Part shown: piece by piece, positions 26,347 through 34,563 of the stretch
How positions within the stretch are numbered: the stretch's first letter is position 1
How the letters are laid out: each line of letters starts with the position of its first letter
From: a virus
DNA length: 64,000 bases
Direction: 5' to 3' (one strand)
IMG/VR virus record: IMGVR_UViG_3300022935_000010
Span: 1-64,000 of that record
The notes under the pieces: model-generated
The model's database searches: none
What the model was told of the DNA's origin: nothing
The model's input: the letters and a program-made list of their open reading frames with translations, nothing else
Made by a program: the position numbers and the translations under genes

Positions 26347-27124
26347 ATCAAAATTGGTAAGCGGGTTTATCATAACTACTTTTGTGTCTCTGTACCTTAT
26401 GGTGTCTGTGATATCCACTATCCACGTTATCGACTTCTTTAAGCTTTCCAATCCTACTTGGTTAGCAATTTCGTTAGCTATTGCATTTGAGGTTGGTGCT
26501 GCAGCTTCCCTTGCTTCTTTGATTGCAATGGAGAAGATGAACAAATCCCTTGTATGGTTCCTATTCATACTTTTAACAGCAATGCAGGCTATGGGGAACA
26601 CGTACTATGCATTTGTTAACCTTGGTGATTATAGTTCATGGTCTGAGCTATTTGGCTTGATTGAGGAGGAGAGAGTTTTCCAAAAGAGAGTGCTTTCAAT
26701 TGTTTCTGGTGCTATTTTACCTATCGTAGCACTTGGCTTTATCAAGTCACTGGTTGACTATATTAAACCAGAGGAAGTTGAAATAGATGGTGGTGCATCG
26801 GATGATTCTTGGAATTCATCAGTTGACACCGGGTTGGATGATGCTGATGATATAAGCGAACCTCTAATTTATGATTCTTCTTTAGATATGATTAAACCTG
26901 ATGTTATGTCTTCACCTGTCTATGAAGAAGCACCTCAAGATGATTTCTATGGAGCACAAGCTATCGAAAAAGAAATTGTGGAAGAACATGCGGAGGTTAA
27001 AAATTCAATTATGGAGGATAACGTTGAGGTAGTTAATGTAAATGCGAACAAAATAAACCCGCGTATTAGACCTAAAGTGGTAGAAATGCCGGAAAATCCC
27101 GACATAAACCCTACAAGACTTTAA
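26336..27124 (+). CDS. Multi-pass membrane protein with acidic tail, 262 aa
   Basis: The GTG start at 26336 overlaps the previous stop. About four membrane helices lie in residues 8-150, including SGFIITTFVSLYLMVSVIS, WLAISLAIAFEVGAAASL, WFLFILLTAMQAMGNTYYAF and VSGAILPIVALGFIKSLV. Residues 155-262 are acidic and probably disordered. It shares a transcript with the preceding anchored protein. A phage inner-membrane protein of unknown role. Confidence 0.65.
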   Translation: MKSKSKLVSGFIITTFVSLYLMVSVISTIHVIDFFKLSNPTWLAISLAIAFEVGAAASLASLIAMEKMNKSLVWFLFILLTAMQAMGNTYYAFVNLGDYSSWSELFGLIEEERVFQKRVLSIVSGAILPIVALGFIKSLVDYIKPEEVEIDGGASDDSWNSSVDTGLDDADDISEPLIYDSSLDMIKPDVMSSPVYEEAPQDDFYGAQAIEKEIVEEHAEVKNSIMEDNVEVVNVNANKINPRIRPKVVEMPENPDINPTRL

Positions 27125-27125
27125 G

Positions 27126-27800
27126 ATGAGTGCAAATATAGGTGACAATTTAGAAATCTTCGGGGGTGGATCTAGTAAAGGTGGAACTGGATCAGGCACT
27201 CCTTTCGGCTATGGCGATAGTAACCCAGCATTAACGACAGGTCAGTCTGGTCCTTTTGATACTAGATATACGTTAATTGCTAACACTCCTGGGTCTATGA
27301 GAAGAGTAAATCTTACCTTCTCAAACTATAACGATCCACACGAGGTAAGGATATTTCAGACTTCGATGAATGTTACCTATCAAGCAGATATAGATGAAAA
27401 ATTAGATCTTTCTGAATATTTTCACCCTTTACAGTCATTTTCAGGATACCAGAGACAATCTTTTGTGATCTCCCCTGACACCTCTATTAATTTGGATCCT
27501 GGGGATTTTGACACTACTCTGGGTGAAGTAAGTCTTGTTATGGCAAGAGCTCATTATTATGCTGATGCTGAGGAAGACCAAAGACTTCTCTACTGGCATT
27601 ATAACAGTGGATTAAGATACATTATGTCTGATATGATGATGCTTACAGGCCAAGTTAAACCTGATGCTTCCTGGAAGGGGTGGCAAACTCTGCCTGATAT
27701 GGATGACCAGGTTGGATATACTGGGGCAGCTACTGGTGGATTTGTATTTTCAAATCCTACTGAATATCCGGTTAAACTTACAATATTAACAGCAAGCTAA
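27126..27800 (+). CDS. Putative virion protein, 224 aa, related to the next gene
   Basis: Gly/Ser-rich N terminus (about 1-45), then a beta-rich domain. The C-terminal 75 residues have the layout YWHYNSGLRY, a MMMLTG strand, a W-containing segment and a final FVFSNPTEYPVKLTILTAS. The downstream protein ends with the same layout (YWTYRG, LMILTG, FSNPH, VKLEIIIAR), so the two are diverged paralogues. Beta-rich pairs like this may be capsid or neck decoration proteins. Function unknown. Confidence 0.55.
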   Translation: MSANIGDNLEIFGGGSSKGGTGSGTPFGYGDSNPALTTGQSGPFDTRYTLIANTPGSMRRVNLTFSNYNDPHEVRIFQTSMNVTYQADIDEKLDLSEYFHPLQSFSGYQRQSFVISPDTSINLDPGDFDTTLGEVSLVMARAHYYADAEEDQRLLYWHYNSGLRYIMSDMMMLTGQVKPDASWKGWQTLPDMDDQVGYTGAATGGFVFSNPTEYPVKLTILTAS

Positions 27801-28345
27801 TGGCAACAAGACCTATTATATGTCCACCTCAGCCTATTGAGGGATTTCTTTTTAGAAAGGATAAGTTTGTTCTGGAGGAGGATTACAATATCACCAATTT
27901 TTTTGACTTTAGTGACTTACGGGATGAGGTAATTTCCTATTCAAGACTAAAAGTAACCCTTAAAAGGAATAAAAGTGTAAAGATAAGTCAAACTGACATT
28001 GGGGACTCTAACGGATTTGTTAAATGGATAGCAGTTAAGGTAAAGTACCCAGCTCCTAGAAATCCGATTCTTTATGGATCCCAGACACCTATTATACCGG
28101 GAGTCCCAACTCCAACAAACGGTACCCCTCAAGTCAAGAAATACATCTATTGGACATATAGAGGAAATACATATAATGTCGGGGAACTAATGATTCTAAC
28201 TGGTGGAAAGTTAGGGTCAACAGATTCCGAAAAAACCGGATGGAACCTCAGTGAGGATTTCCTGCCGTATGAAGACGGAGGAATTACGTTCAGCAACCCT
28301 CACACTGACATTGACGTAAAGCTTGAAATTATTATAGCAAGATAA
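27800..28345 (+). CDS. Putative virion protein, 181 aa, paralogue of the previous gene
   Basis: The ATG overlaps the previous stop (TAATG). The conserved C-terminal module has YWTYRGNTYNVGELMILTGG followed by GGITFSNPHTDIDVKLEIII. The N-terminal half differs from the neighbour and contains a Pro-rich linker near 100-112. Tight coupling suggests two partners of one structure. Function unknown. Confidence 0.55.
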   Translation: MATRPIICPPQPIEGFLFRKDKFVLEEDYNITNFFDFSDLRDEVISYSRLKVTLKRNKSVKISQTDIGDSNGFVKWIAVKVKYPAPRNPILYGSQTPIIPGVPTPTNGTPQVKKYIYWTYRGNTYNVGELMILTGGKLGSTDSEKTGWNLSEDFLPYEDGGITFSNPHTDIDVKLEIIIAR

Positions 28346-28394
28346 GTTTTTCCAAAAAATATGATTTGGAAGAATATATAATGGAAAAGTTTCA

Positions 28395-28416
28395 ATATCA
28401 CAGGTGTGATATATAG
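28395..28416 (+). promoter_or_regulatory. Late promoter motif overlapping a perfect dyad
   Basis: ATATCAC-AGGT-GTGATAT (28395-28412) overlaps GATATATAG (28408-28416), which starts 31 nt before the ATG at 28439. Because the motif overlaps the in-frame GTG at 28406, that GTG cannot be the start. A second hairpin, TTCCAAA/TTTGGAA, lies at 28350-28371. Confidence 0.6.
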
Positions 28417-28438
28417 AAAGCAAAAAAACACAAGTAGA

Positions 28439-31231
28439 ATGGACTTACTTAATCAATTAAAAACTCTTAGGGAAACAACCACTAACCCTGAAGTTAGATC
28501 GATTTGCGAATCCCACATTAATAAAATACAAAATGGGGAATCTGTAAATGAATCCGCAATCCTTGAATCTGTTGACCAGGTAGTAAAGGAAAGTGAAGGC
28601 GAAACCGCTGCAAATCCTATCGAAATGCTAAGACAGCAAGAAATAGAAAGATCTAAATCAGCAGCTCAAAAACTAATGGAATCTTGGGGTGGTATTGGAT
28701 CTAATACCTCTAAAAATTCTGGATCTTATGTAGATGGTAAGAAAGATGATTCTGTTGAAGTTACTAATATTTCTGAGAGTCTTAAGGAGGTGGCAGAAAA
28801 GGATCCTTCAGCTAAAGCATTCATTGATTCACAGGCAGTTAATAATCTTGGTGTATACGAGTCTATTCTATCTTTGAAAGGCACTGGCATTTACGAGCAT
28901 CCGAATGTAAAAATCCTTTGCGAGAAATTTACTCATCTTTTAAAGAACAATAATACCCCTGAATTTTTATTAGCTGAGGCATTTGTCCAGGAGCTACAAA
29001 ACTTCAACTGGGATAACAAAGTAAAATCAGCAGTAGAGACAATTAAGGAAAACGTCGCTTCGCTAAGACCTGAGATTGAGGTTTCAAAGGCTTTATATTC
29101 TATTGAAAAGAACGCTGGTGCTGATTTCTATTCTCCAGTAACAGAATCTCTGAATAAGTGGTTGATATCAGAGAATAAGTCCGTTTCACTTTTGTCCAAA
29201 GAGATCTCGAGATGGTCTTTTAACCCGACGGTAAGAAATCTTGTTAATACGCTTTCTTTAATGGAATCCTCAGAGTCTAAGCTAAGTATACCGGTTAACA
29301 ATGGTAATTCTTCTGTGAGGAAAGTTTATTCTCCAGTACACGTTTCTGGTGGTAAGACAGTATTTACTATTGGTAGTAATGTATTTGAAGGTAATTCTGA
29401 GGGAATCAAGAGACTCTCGAATGTTGAATACTCTGCTCTGCCAGAGTCATTTAAAACTTTGTTAGGGTCATTTTACTCTCCGATGGTTAAAATTAACGAA
29501 AGCGGGCTAAGTTTCTATGTTGGAAACAGCAGCTTCAAGATTGTGGAAGAGTCTGACTCTGTATCAATCTATTCTAAAGAGAATAAGATTAACTTTAGTG
29601 ACACAACTCAATTGGCAAAGCAGATAGCATTAGAAATATCTGGAAGCTTGGGAGTTAATGAGTCGAAAGCAGTTTCTGACATCATTAATCTTTATGAAAA
29701 CTTCTCAAATGTTGTTGAGCTTGATTTTGCTAAAAGGTTAGAATCTAAAGTTTTCGAAGGTGTATCAGTAAACTTGATTAAATGGAACTCAAACCTTTAT
29801 CTTAACAGGATCAACGAAGGAATGAACGAGAATTCTTTATTCCAAGTAAATGGTACGCAAGCTACTTCAATGGTTAAGGATCTTATGAAATATGATATTT
29901 CTGAAGGATTAACTGAATTCTTGGACGGTGAGAATAGAATTAAGTCAATTATGCTTAATGATAGAAAGCAAATTATTGACAATATCGCTATTGTAGAAAA
30001 TGAGATCAATAAGATCTCACAAGCAATGGCTACCAACCCACTTTACGAAAACTCTAAGGAAATGGCAAGAGCCAAGCATATGCTTGAGCAGGAGCTATCT
30101 TCGCTTAGGAAAAAATGGTCGGCTGTTAACGAGGAGATCGAAAAAATAGAATCTTCTTCTGTTGAAATGGAGGATTTAAACGAGGATCAAAAATTCACCG
30201 TTGGTGATTACGTAAAGGTAAAGGAGTCCGGAAATACAGGAAAGATTATTTCTATGGATAGTACGTCAGGTTCTTACACTGTACTAATGGATAACGGAAG
30301 AACCGGTGATTTCAGAATGGATGAAATCGTTGACATTGAGGAAGCTCTAAAATCTGCTGGTGAAGAAAATCAGGAAGCTGATGAAACTCAAGAGGAGGTT
30401 AAAGAGAACGAAACACCGATAGAAACTGCTGAAGAAAATACAGAGGATGCTTTGGAAGAGTCTTCTCAGGATATGGCAGTAGCTCCGGAGAACAAAACAG
30501 CATCTGAAAAGGATAAAACTCCAGCTTCTACACTAAAGGCAAATACTTCTGAAGCACCTGCAGCTAAGGATCAAGATGAAGCTGGTAAAAAAGATATCGA
30601 GAAAGAAGACCACGCTAATTTAGAAGAAGCTCCTGAAGGAAGCGAAAAGGAAACTGATTATAGCGTTAAGCTTAAGGATTCTTTGGTTGATAAGATTGGG
30701 TATAACGTAAATGAAAATACAGAGGAAGTGGAGTCATCAGATAACGAAATGGCTACAGCTCCTTCCGAAGGAAATTCGGAGTTGTCTGAAAGAGATGTTG
30801 AAAACACAGATCAGCAATTAGCAGAAGCACCGGGTGGAAGATCTCATGCGGATTATGAGGTAAAATCAGTTAAAGCTGAAGAGTCAAATCCTGACATGGT
30901 AAAAACAGACTCAGACATGGCATCTGCTCCTGGAGATGGTACTGACAAGGAATTACATCACGAAGTTGGCGATGAGATGGGATATAACCTTGATGAGGCT
31001 GATGATATGGAAAAAACAGATCAGCAATTATCAGTTGCCCCTGGTGGTGAGCACAAAGCAGAATATGATGTTGAAGTTGCCAAGGCAGAAAAAGCAGCAG
31101 CCGATATCATGAAAACTAACCAGGAATTAGCAGAAGCACCAGCAGCTGGTACTGAAGCAGAAACTGATTTAGAAGTTAACCCAGAAATGGGATATAACAT
31201 TGACGAAAGCGAGGAGTCAAAAAAAAACTAA
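28439..31231 (+). CDS. Large virion-type protein with acidic repeat tail, 930 aa
   Basis: I place the start at ATG 28439, downstream of a late promoter motif; an in-frame GTG at 28406 overlaps that motif. Residues 1-600 are mostly helical and end in a coiled coil. Around 580-640 is a KOW/SH3-like stretch (VGDYVKVKESGNTGKI, then YTVLMDNGRTGDF). The last 280 residues are acidic, with repeats of a core such as DMAVAP, EMATAP, QLAEAPGG, DMASAP, QLSVAPGG, ELAEAP and two MGYN-I/L-DE modules. The frame ends at a poly-A run followed by TAA, and the repeat type continues in the -1 frame. Probably a processed virion or prohead protein. Confidence 0.75.
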   Translation: MDLLNQLKTLRETTTNPEVRSICESHINKIQNGESVNESAILESVDQVVKESEGETAANPIEMLRQQEIERSKSAAQKLMESWGGIGSNTSKNSGSYVDGKKDDSVEVTNISESLKEVAEKDPSAKAFIDSQAVNNLGVYESILSLKGTGIYEHPNVKILCEKFTHLLKNNNTPEFLLAEAFVQELQNFNWDNKVKSAVETIKENVASLRPEIEVSKALYSIEKNAGADFYSPVTESLNKWLISENKSVSLLSKEISRWSFNPTVRNLVNTLSLMESSESKLSIPVNNGNSSVRKVYSPVHVSGGKTVFTIGSNVFEGNSEGIKRLSNVEYSALPESFKTLLGSFYSPMVKINESGLSFYVGNSSFKIVEESDSVSIYSKENKINFSDTTQLAKQIALEISGSLGVNESKAVSDIINLYENFSNVVELDFAKRLESKVFEGVSVNLIKWNSNLYLNRINEGMNENSLFQVNGTQATSMVKDLMKYDISEGLTEFLDGENRIKSIMLNDRKQIIDNIAIVENEINKISQAMATNPLYENSKEMARAKHMLEQELSSLRKKWSAVNEEIEKIESSSVEMEDLNEDQKFTVGDYVKVKESGNTGKIISMDSTSGSYTVLMDNGRTGDFRMDEIVDIEEALKSAGEENQEADETQEEVKENETPIETAEENTEDALEESSQDMAVAPENKTASEKDKTPASTLKANTSEAPAAKDQDEAGKKDIEKEDHANLEEAPEGSEKETDYSVKLKDSLVDKIGYNVNENTEEVESSDNEMATAPSEGNSELSERDVENTDQQLAEAPGGRSHADYEVKSVKAEESNPDMVKTDSDMASAPGDGTDKELHHEVGDEMGYNLDEADDMEKTDQQLSVAPGGEHKAEYDVEVAKAEKAAADIMKTNQELAEAPAAGTEAETDLEVNPEMGYNIDESEESKKN
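31219..31228 (+). other. Candidate -1 frameshift site in an A9 run (A AAA AAC)
   Basis: Nine A followed by C contain the classic slippery heptamer A AAA AAC (31222-31228) in the correct phase, directly before the zero-frame TAA (31229-31231). A slip to -1 opens 59 more codons with the same repeat motif as the upstream protein. Transcriptional slippage or a homopolymer length error would have the same effect. Confidence 0.6.
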
Positions 31232-31407
31232 GAAAAATACTTAGTAAAGTTTGGTCTTTTGCTCCTACGGGAGAGGAGCAATCTGAATCTCCAGAGCCTT
31301 TCGTCGATAATATCGAAGATAAAATGAGCGTCGCCCCAGATGGAAAGGAACCTACTGGGGACACGCTCATTTCTTCTGAAGATGGTACCGAAGAGGATAA
31401 GGCTTAG
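31228..31407 (+). CDS. -1 frame extension of the acidic repeat protein, 59 codons
   Basis: Reading frame 1 from 31228 gives LRKILSKVWSFAPTGEEQSE, followed later by KMSVAPDGKEPTGD and an acidic end up to TAG at 31405. The APTGEE and MSVAPDG units match the repeated xxAP-type units in the tail of the preceding gene, so this is coding sequence and not an empty gap. No usable start codon exists near its beginning; it is most likely expressed as a 989-aa frameshift product. Without frameshift, 31232-31458 would be a 227-nt gap. Confidence 0.65.
   Translation, partial: LRKILSKVWSFAPTGEEQSESPEPFVDNIEDKMSVAPDGKEPTGDTLISSEDGTEEDKA
31324..31370 (+). other. Long imperfect hairpin inside the -1 frame extension
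   Basis: ATGAGCGT pairs with ACGCTCAT, then after a 2-nt mismatch CCCCAG pairs with CTGGGG; the loop is 15 nt. It is followed by TTTCTTCT, not a clean T run. It may be a weak terminator or a structure affecting translation. Confidence 0.45.
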
Positions 31408-31416
31408 GTCGAAACT

Positions 31417-31428
31417 AACCTCGAGGTT
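31417..31428 (+). other. Perfect 12-bp palindrome AACCTCGAGGTT
   Basis: It lies 31 nt before the gp55-like ATG. It could be an operator or a protein-binding site controlling late sigma expression, or chance. Confidence 0.3.
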
Positions 31429-31458
31429 TAAACTAAAAATAATATAAGTATAAAGGTT

Positions 31459-31818
31459 ATGGCAAAGGCTTATGTAAGGAATAAAGATCTGATGGCTGCA
31501 GTATTGGAGTCAAAGGAAAAAGGTGAACTCACACCTGAGACTATAGAGATGTTTGGCCTAATGGTTCAAGGTATATCTAAGAAGATGGCTTACCGGGATC
31601 CTGATGATAAAGCAGACTGTATGGCTTTTGCTATGGAGGACCTTTGCAAATATTGGAATAGGTTCAATCCAGAAAAATCTAATAACCCCTTTGCATACTT
31701 TACACAGATAGCTAAAAATGGTTTTGCTAAAGGATGGAAAAAAATACATCCACCAAAAGCTCCAAAAACTATTCCTTTTTCATACATAACCGGAGATGAC
31801 AATACGTATAATGTGTAG
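31459..31818 (+). CDS. Late-transcription sigma factor, gp55-like, 119 aa
   Basis: The sequence follows T4 gp55 in order: YVRNKDLMAAVLESK (gp55: YVNNKELLQAI), then GLMVQGISKKMAY, an acidic helix DCMAFAMEDLCKYWNRF, and NPFAYFTQIAKNGFAKGWKK, which matches gp55 NPHAYITQACFNAF. This is the sigma region 2 equivalent that contacts the late promoter. At 119 residues it is shorter than T4 gp55 (185) and lacks most of the C-terminal part that contacts the sliding clamp. It probably recognises the GATATATA(A/G) motif found before structural genes. Confidence 0.85.
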   Translation: MAKAYVRNKDLMAAVLESKEKGELTPETIEMFGLMVQGISKKMAYRDPDDKADCMAFAMEDLCKYWNRFNPEKSNNPFAYFTQIAKNGFAKGWKKIHPPKAPKTIPFSYITGDDNTYNV

Positions 31819-31820
31819 AA

Positions 31821-32306
31821 ATGCCGGATATAAAAAAAATAAAACCCAACGGGGATTATAAGTCTGGACTATATGTAGCTCAAAACCCAGACAAATATAT
31901 CGGCGACGTTCATAACATAATATGTAGATCCTCGTGGGAATTTAGATTTTGTCGCTATTGTGACAATAATGAAAAAATCCTTAAATGGAGTTCTGAACCT
32001 ATATCAATTCCTTATTACAATCCATTAGATAAGAAAGAGCATCAGTATAATGTGGATTTTTATATGCAGGTCCTTAAAGATGATGGACAAACACAGGATT
32101 GGATAATAGAGGTAAAGCCAGAAAAGCACTTTAAGAGACCGATTCTAGAGGGAAATAGCACACTCAAAAAGCTTAAGTCTTATAATCACAAGATGCAAAT
32201 ATGGATTACCAACCAAGCAAAATTTAAAGCGGCTCAGAGATGGGCAGATGCTAGAGGCTATAAATTCGGCGTGGTTGATGAGAATTTTTTATTTAAGAGC
32301 AAGTGA
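31821..32306 (+). CDS. Head completion protein, gp4-like, 161 aa
   Basis: The sequence agrees well with T4 gene 4 (also called 50/65): GLYVAQNPDKYIGD, IICRSSWEFRFCRYCD, SEPISIPYYNPLDKKEHQY, DFYMQVL, WIIEVKPEKHFKRP and a Trp-containing C-terminal helix. The Glu/Asp/Lys pattern is that of a TnsA-like endonuclease fold. In T4 the protein is needed to finish DNA-filled heads. The length matches T4 (about 150). It lies 2 nt after the late sigma gene and overlaps the next gene. Confidence 0.88.
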   Translation: MPDIKKIKPNGDYKSGLYVAQNPDKYIGDVHNIICRSSWEFRFCRYCDNNEKILKWSSEPISIPYYNPLDKKEHQYNVDFYMQVLKDDGQTQDWIIEVKPEKHFKRPILEGNSTLKKLKSYNHKMQIWITNQAKFKAAQRWADARGYKFGVVDENFLFKSK

Positions 32307-32908
32307 AATCCTTTGAAGAGCAGATAAAGGATTTGAGGGATGGATCTAGTTCGGTCTCTCAGGTTTCGACCGATTCAAACAGATACTTTTTTGGTAAGTA
32401 TGGCCCAGGCGGTGATGGTGGTAATATGAAATTTGATGGAAATTTTATACCTGGGAAAATTTATTCAGCTTCATATAAAACCAAGACAATGGTTTCTGAA
32501 AAACATCCATTCATAGATAGGTCTCCAATATTCATGTTTGTAAAGAAGGAAAGACATAACGGTTCTGATATTCTGATTTCTCTAGATCTTAATGTTATTC
32601 CTCCCGACTATAGAGGGAACATTTTATTCAAATTATGGGAACAGTACTTTCCCCTATTTAAGGAAAATTCCCAGCTTCCTTACTCCTCTCAAGCTCCGGT
32701 AAGAAATATTACTCAATCTTTTGACAGGCTCCTAAGCGGGACTGGGTGGAAAACATCTTTAACGGGCTTTAAGAGGGATTTTATAGCAGAAGTGAGCGTT
32801 GTAGATTATGAGGATTGGGTCAGAATCCCATATATTTCCGATTTTAGGATAGAGGGTCAATCTACCAGTGGGATATATAATGATTATAGATCGAAATTAA
32901 ATGCTTAG
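32303..32908 (+). CDS. Putative baseplate or head-tail protein, 201 aa
   Basis: The GTG start at 32303 overlaps the gp4 stop. The sequence has GKIYSASYKTKT...PFIDRSPIFMFV near 50-80 and SLDLNVIPPDYRGNILFKLW near 90-110. That pattern (a basic loop, then P-x-DR-P and a LN-x-x-PP motif) is common in unannotated structural proteins of T4-like phages. In T4, gene 4 is followed by gene 53 (baseplate wedge, 196 aa), so position and length fit gp53, but I cannot confirm similarity. Confidence 0.45.
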   Translation: MKSFEEQIKDLRDGSSSVSQVSTDSNRYFFGKYGPGGDGGNMKFDGNFIPGKIYSASYKTKTMVSEKHPFIDRSPIFMFVKKERHNGSDILISLDLNVIPPDYRGNILFKLWEQYFPLFKENSQLPYSSQAPVRNITQSFDRLLSGTGWKTSLTGFKRDFIAEVSVVDYEDWVRIPYISDFRIEGQSTSGIYNDYRSKLNA

Positions 32909-32942
32909 TCTCTAATACAAAAACTAGATCATATTACTATAA

Positions 32943-34553
32943 ATGGCCGGATTTAACGAAAATCAAGAAGGAAGCCCAATATTCCAGAGAATACGAGAGT
33001 CTGTAAAGTCTCTTAGTAACTTTGGTATGAGATATGGTGATATGGTGATTAAGAACTCGCAAGCTATCGGGTCGATAGAAGCTGAGTTCATGAAAAAGCA
33101 AGCTATTGACGATGAAAGCTTGCTTTATTCTTTAGGAAGGCAAGACACTACAACCAGGCAGTTTATTAGTTATTATGATAAAGATTATGCTGGTAAAAGG
33201 GATTATCTAAGAAAGTTTGCTTTAAATCCTGAAATTGAGTACATCCTGGATACCGTTTGTGATGAAGCTATAACTTTCGATCCCCAAAACTTCTTCGCAC
33301 ATCCTGCATTCCTAAACTTAACTGACGTAAAGGACAAAGTAAAGGATAGAATCGACGAAAACTTTAAAAAGCTGTACGACATGTTCGGCTTTACTGATGA
33401 TATAAGTGCTTGGCAATACTTCAGGCAATTGATGGTTGATGGATTCCTTGCCTTTGAGATTGTATATAATGACAAGGGTAAGGAGATAATAGGATTTAAG
33501 GAATTAGATGCTACAACTCTAATGCCTTCTGTTGAAAAACAGCCAGACGGAACATATCTAAATGTTTGGTATCAGTATCCTAATGATATTAACAAGAGAA
33601 GGATGCTCTATGATTCTCAGGTTATTTATATTTCTTTTGCCAAAGGTAATACAGTTTCTCGGGTTAGTTATGTTGAAAGACTTATTAGGCCTTACAACAT
33701 TCTAAGAATTATAGAATACACCAGGGTTATTTGGTCTGTAATGAACGCATCTTTTAGAATGAAGATGACGGTACCAATTGGATCGAGGTCACCTCAAAAG
33801 TCAATGCAGACCTTAGGTGAATTGATGAGTATCTACAAAGAAGATATTAGGTTTAATGATGAGAGCGGGGAATTAACTGTAGATGGTAGACCTAAAATAC
33901 AGTTCTACAAAAATTACCTTATGCCTTCTGGTGTAAATGGTACTCCAACTATAGAGCCTATAAATAATGCTGGACCAAACCTTAACGACCCTCAACCGCT
34001 TGCTTACTTTTATGACAAGCTGGTTCAAGAATCGAAGGTTCCTTTTTCTAGATTCCAGGGTCCTGACGGCGGATCGATTGGAAATTATTCAAATGGCGCT
34101 GAAGGACTTGATAAGGAAGAAATAAGATTTGCCAAGTTTATTACTAGGCTTAGATCTATTTTCCAAGATGTCCTTGTTAAGCCACTTTGGATACAGATGT
34201 GTAAAGACTTCCCCGAGCTGGAGAAGGATTATTTGTTCAAGAGTCAGTTGGGCTTGGAATTTGTTTCTGATAATCCGTTTAGGATAAACCAGGAGATAGA
34301 AACCATGCTTAAAAAGAAGGAGCAAATAGATGGCATGTACACTTTAACCGACGACTCCGGTGAGCCCTTCTTCTCTTTAGCTTATTTAATTGAATCCCAT
34401 CTGGGTATGAATGCTGATGATATTAAAGGTAATAAGGAGGCGATTCAAAAAAGGAAGGAAGAAGAAGCTAAAAAGGCTGAAGAAGAAAAGGATGAAGATG
34501 AAGCACAGGAACCCGCAGAGGAATCAACGGAGGAAGCCCCTCCTCAAGAATAA
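32943..34553 (+). CDS. Portal protein, gp20-like, copy 1, 536 aa
   Basis: Portal features are present along the length: ISYYDKDYAGKRDYLRKFAL with a NPEIEYILDTVCDEAI helix, ELDATTLMPSVEKQPDGT, VIYISFAKGN, then RLIRPYNILRIIEYTRVIW, corresponding to the stem region, and LDKEEIRFAKFITRLRSIFQ before the C-terminal crown. T4 gp20 (524) has the same order (for example DELTFAKFIRELQHKF). The tail after 500 is Glu-rich. It forms the ring through which DNA enters the head and to which the neck binds. A second portal gene follows 10 nt downstream. Confidence 0.9.
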   Translation: MAGFNENQEGSPIFQRIRESVKSLSNFGMRYGDMVIKNSQAIGSIEAEFMKKQAIDDESLLYSLGRQDTTTRQFISYYDKDYAGKRDYLRKFALNPEIEYILDTVCDEAITFDPQNFFAHPAFLNLTDVKDKVKDRIDENFKKLYDMFGFTDDISAWQYFRQLMVDGFLAFEIVYNDKGKEIIGFKELDATTLMPSVEKQPDGTYLNVWYQYPNDINKRRMLYDSQVIYISFAKGNTVSRVSYVERLIRPYNILRIIEYTRVIWSVMNASFRMKMTVPIGSRSPQKSMQTLGELMSIYKEDIRFNDESGELTVDGRPKIQFYKNYLMPSGVNGTPTIEPINNAGPNLNDPQPLAYFYDKLVQESKVPFSRFQGPDGGSIGNYSNGAEGLDKEEIRFAKFITRLRSIFQDVLVKPLWIQMCKDFPELEKDYLFKSQLGLEFVSDNPFRINQEIETMLKKKEQIDGMYTLTDDSGEPFFSLAYLIESHLGMNADDIKGNKEAIQKRKEEEAKKAEEEKDEDEAQEPAEESTEEAPPQE

Positions 34554-34563
34554 GTAATAAAGG

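Noticed and set aside
28406-28438. GTG 28406 as start of the 930-residue protein
   Set aside because: The GTG overlaps the late promoter motif GATATATAG, so it would lie upstream of the RNA start. ATG 28439 has the usual spacing of 31 nt.
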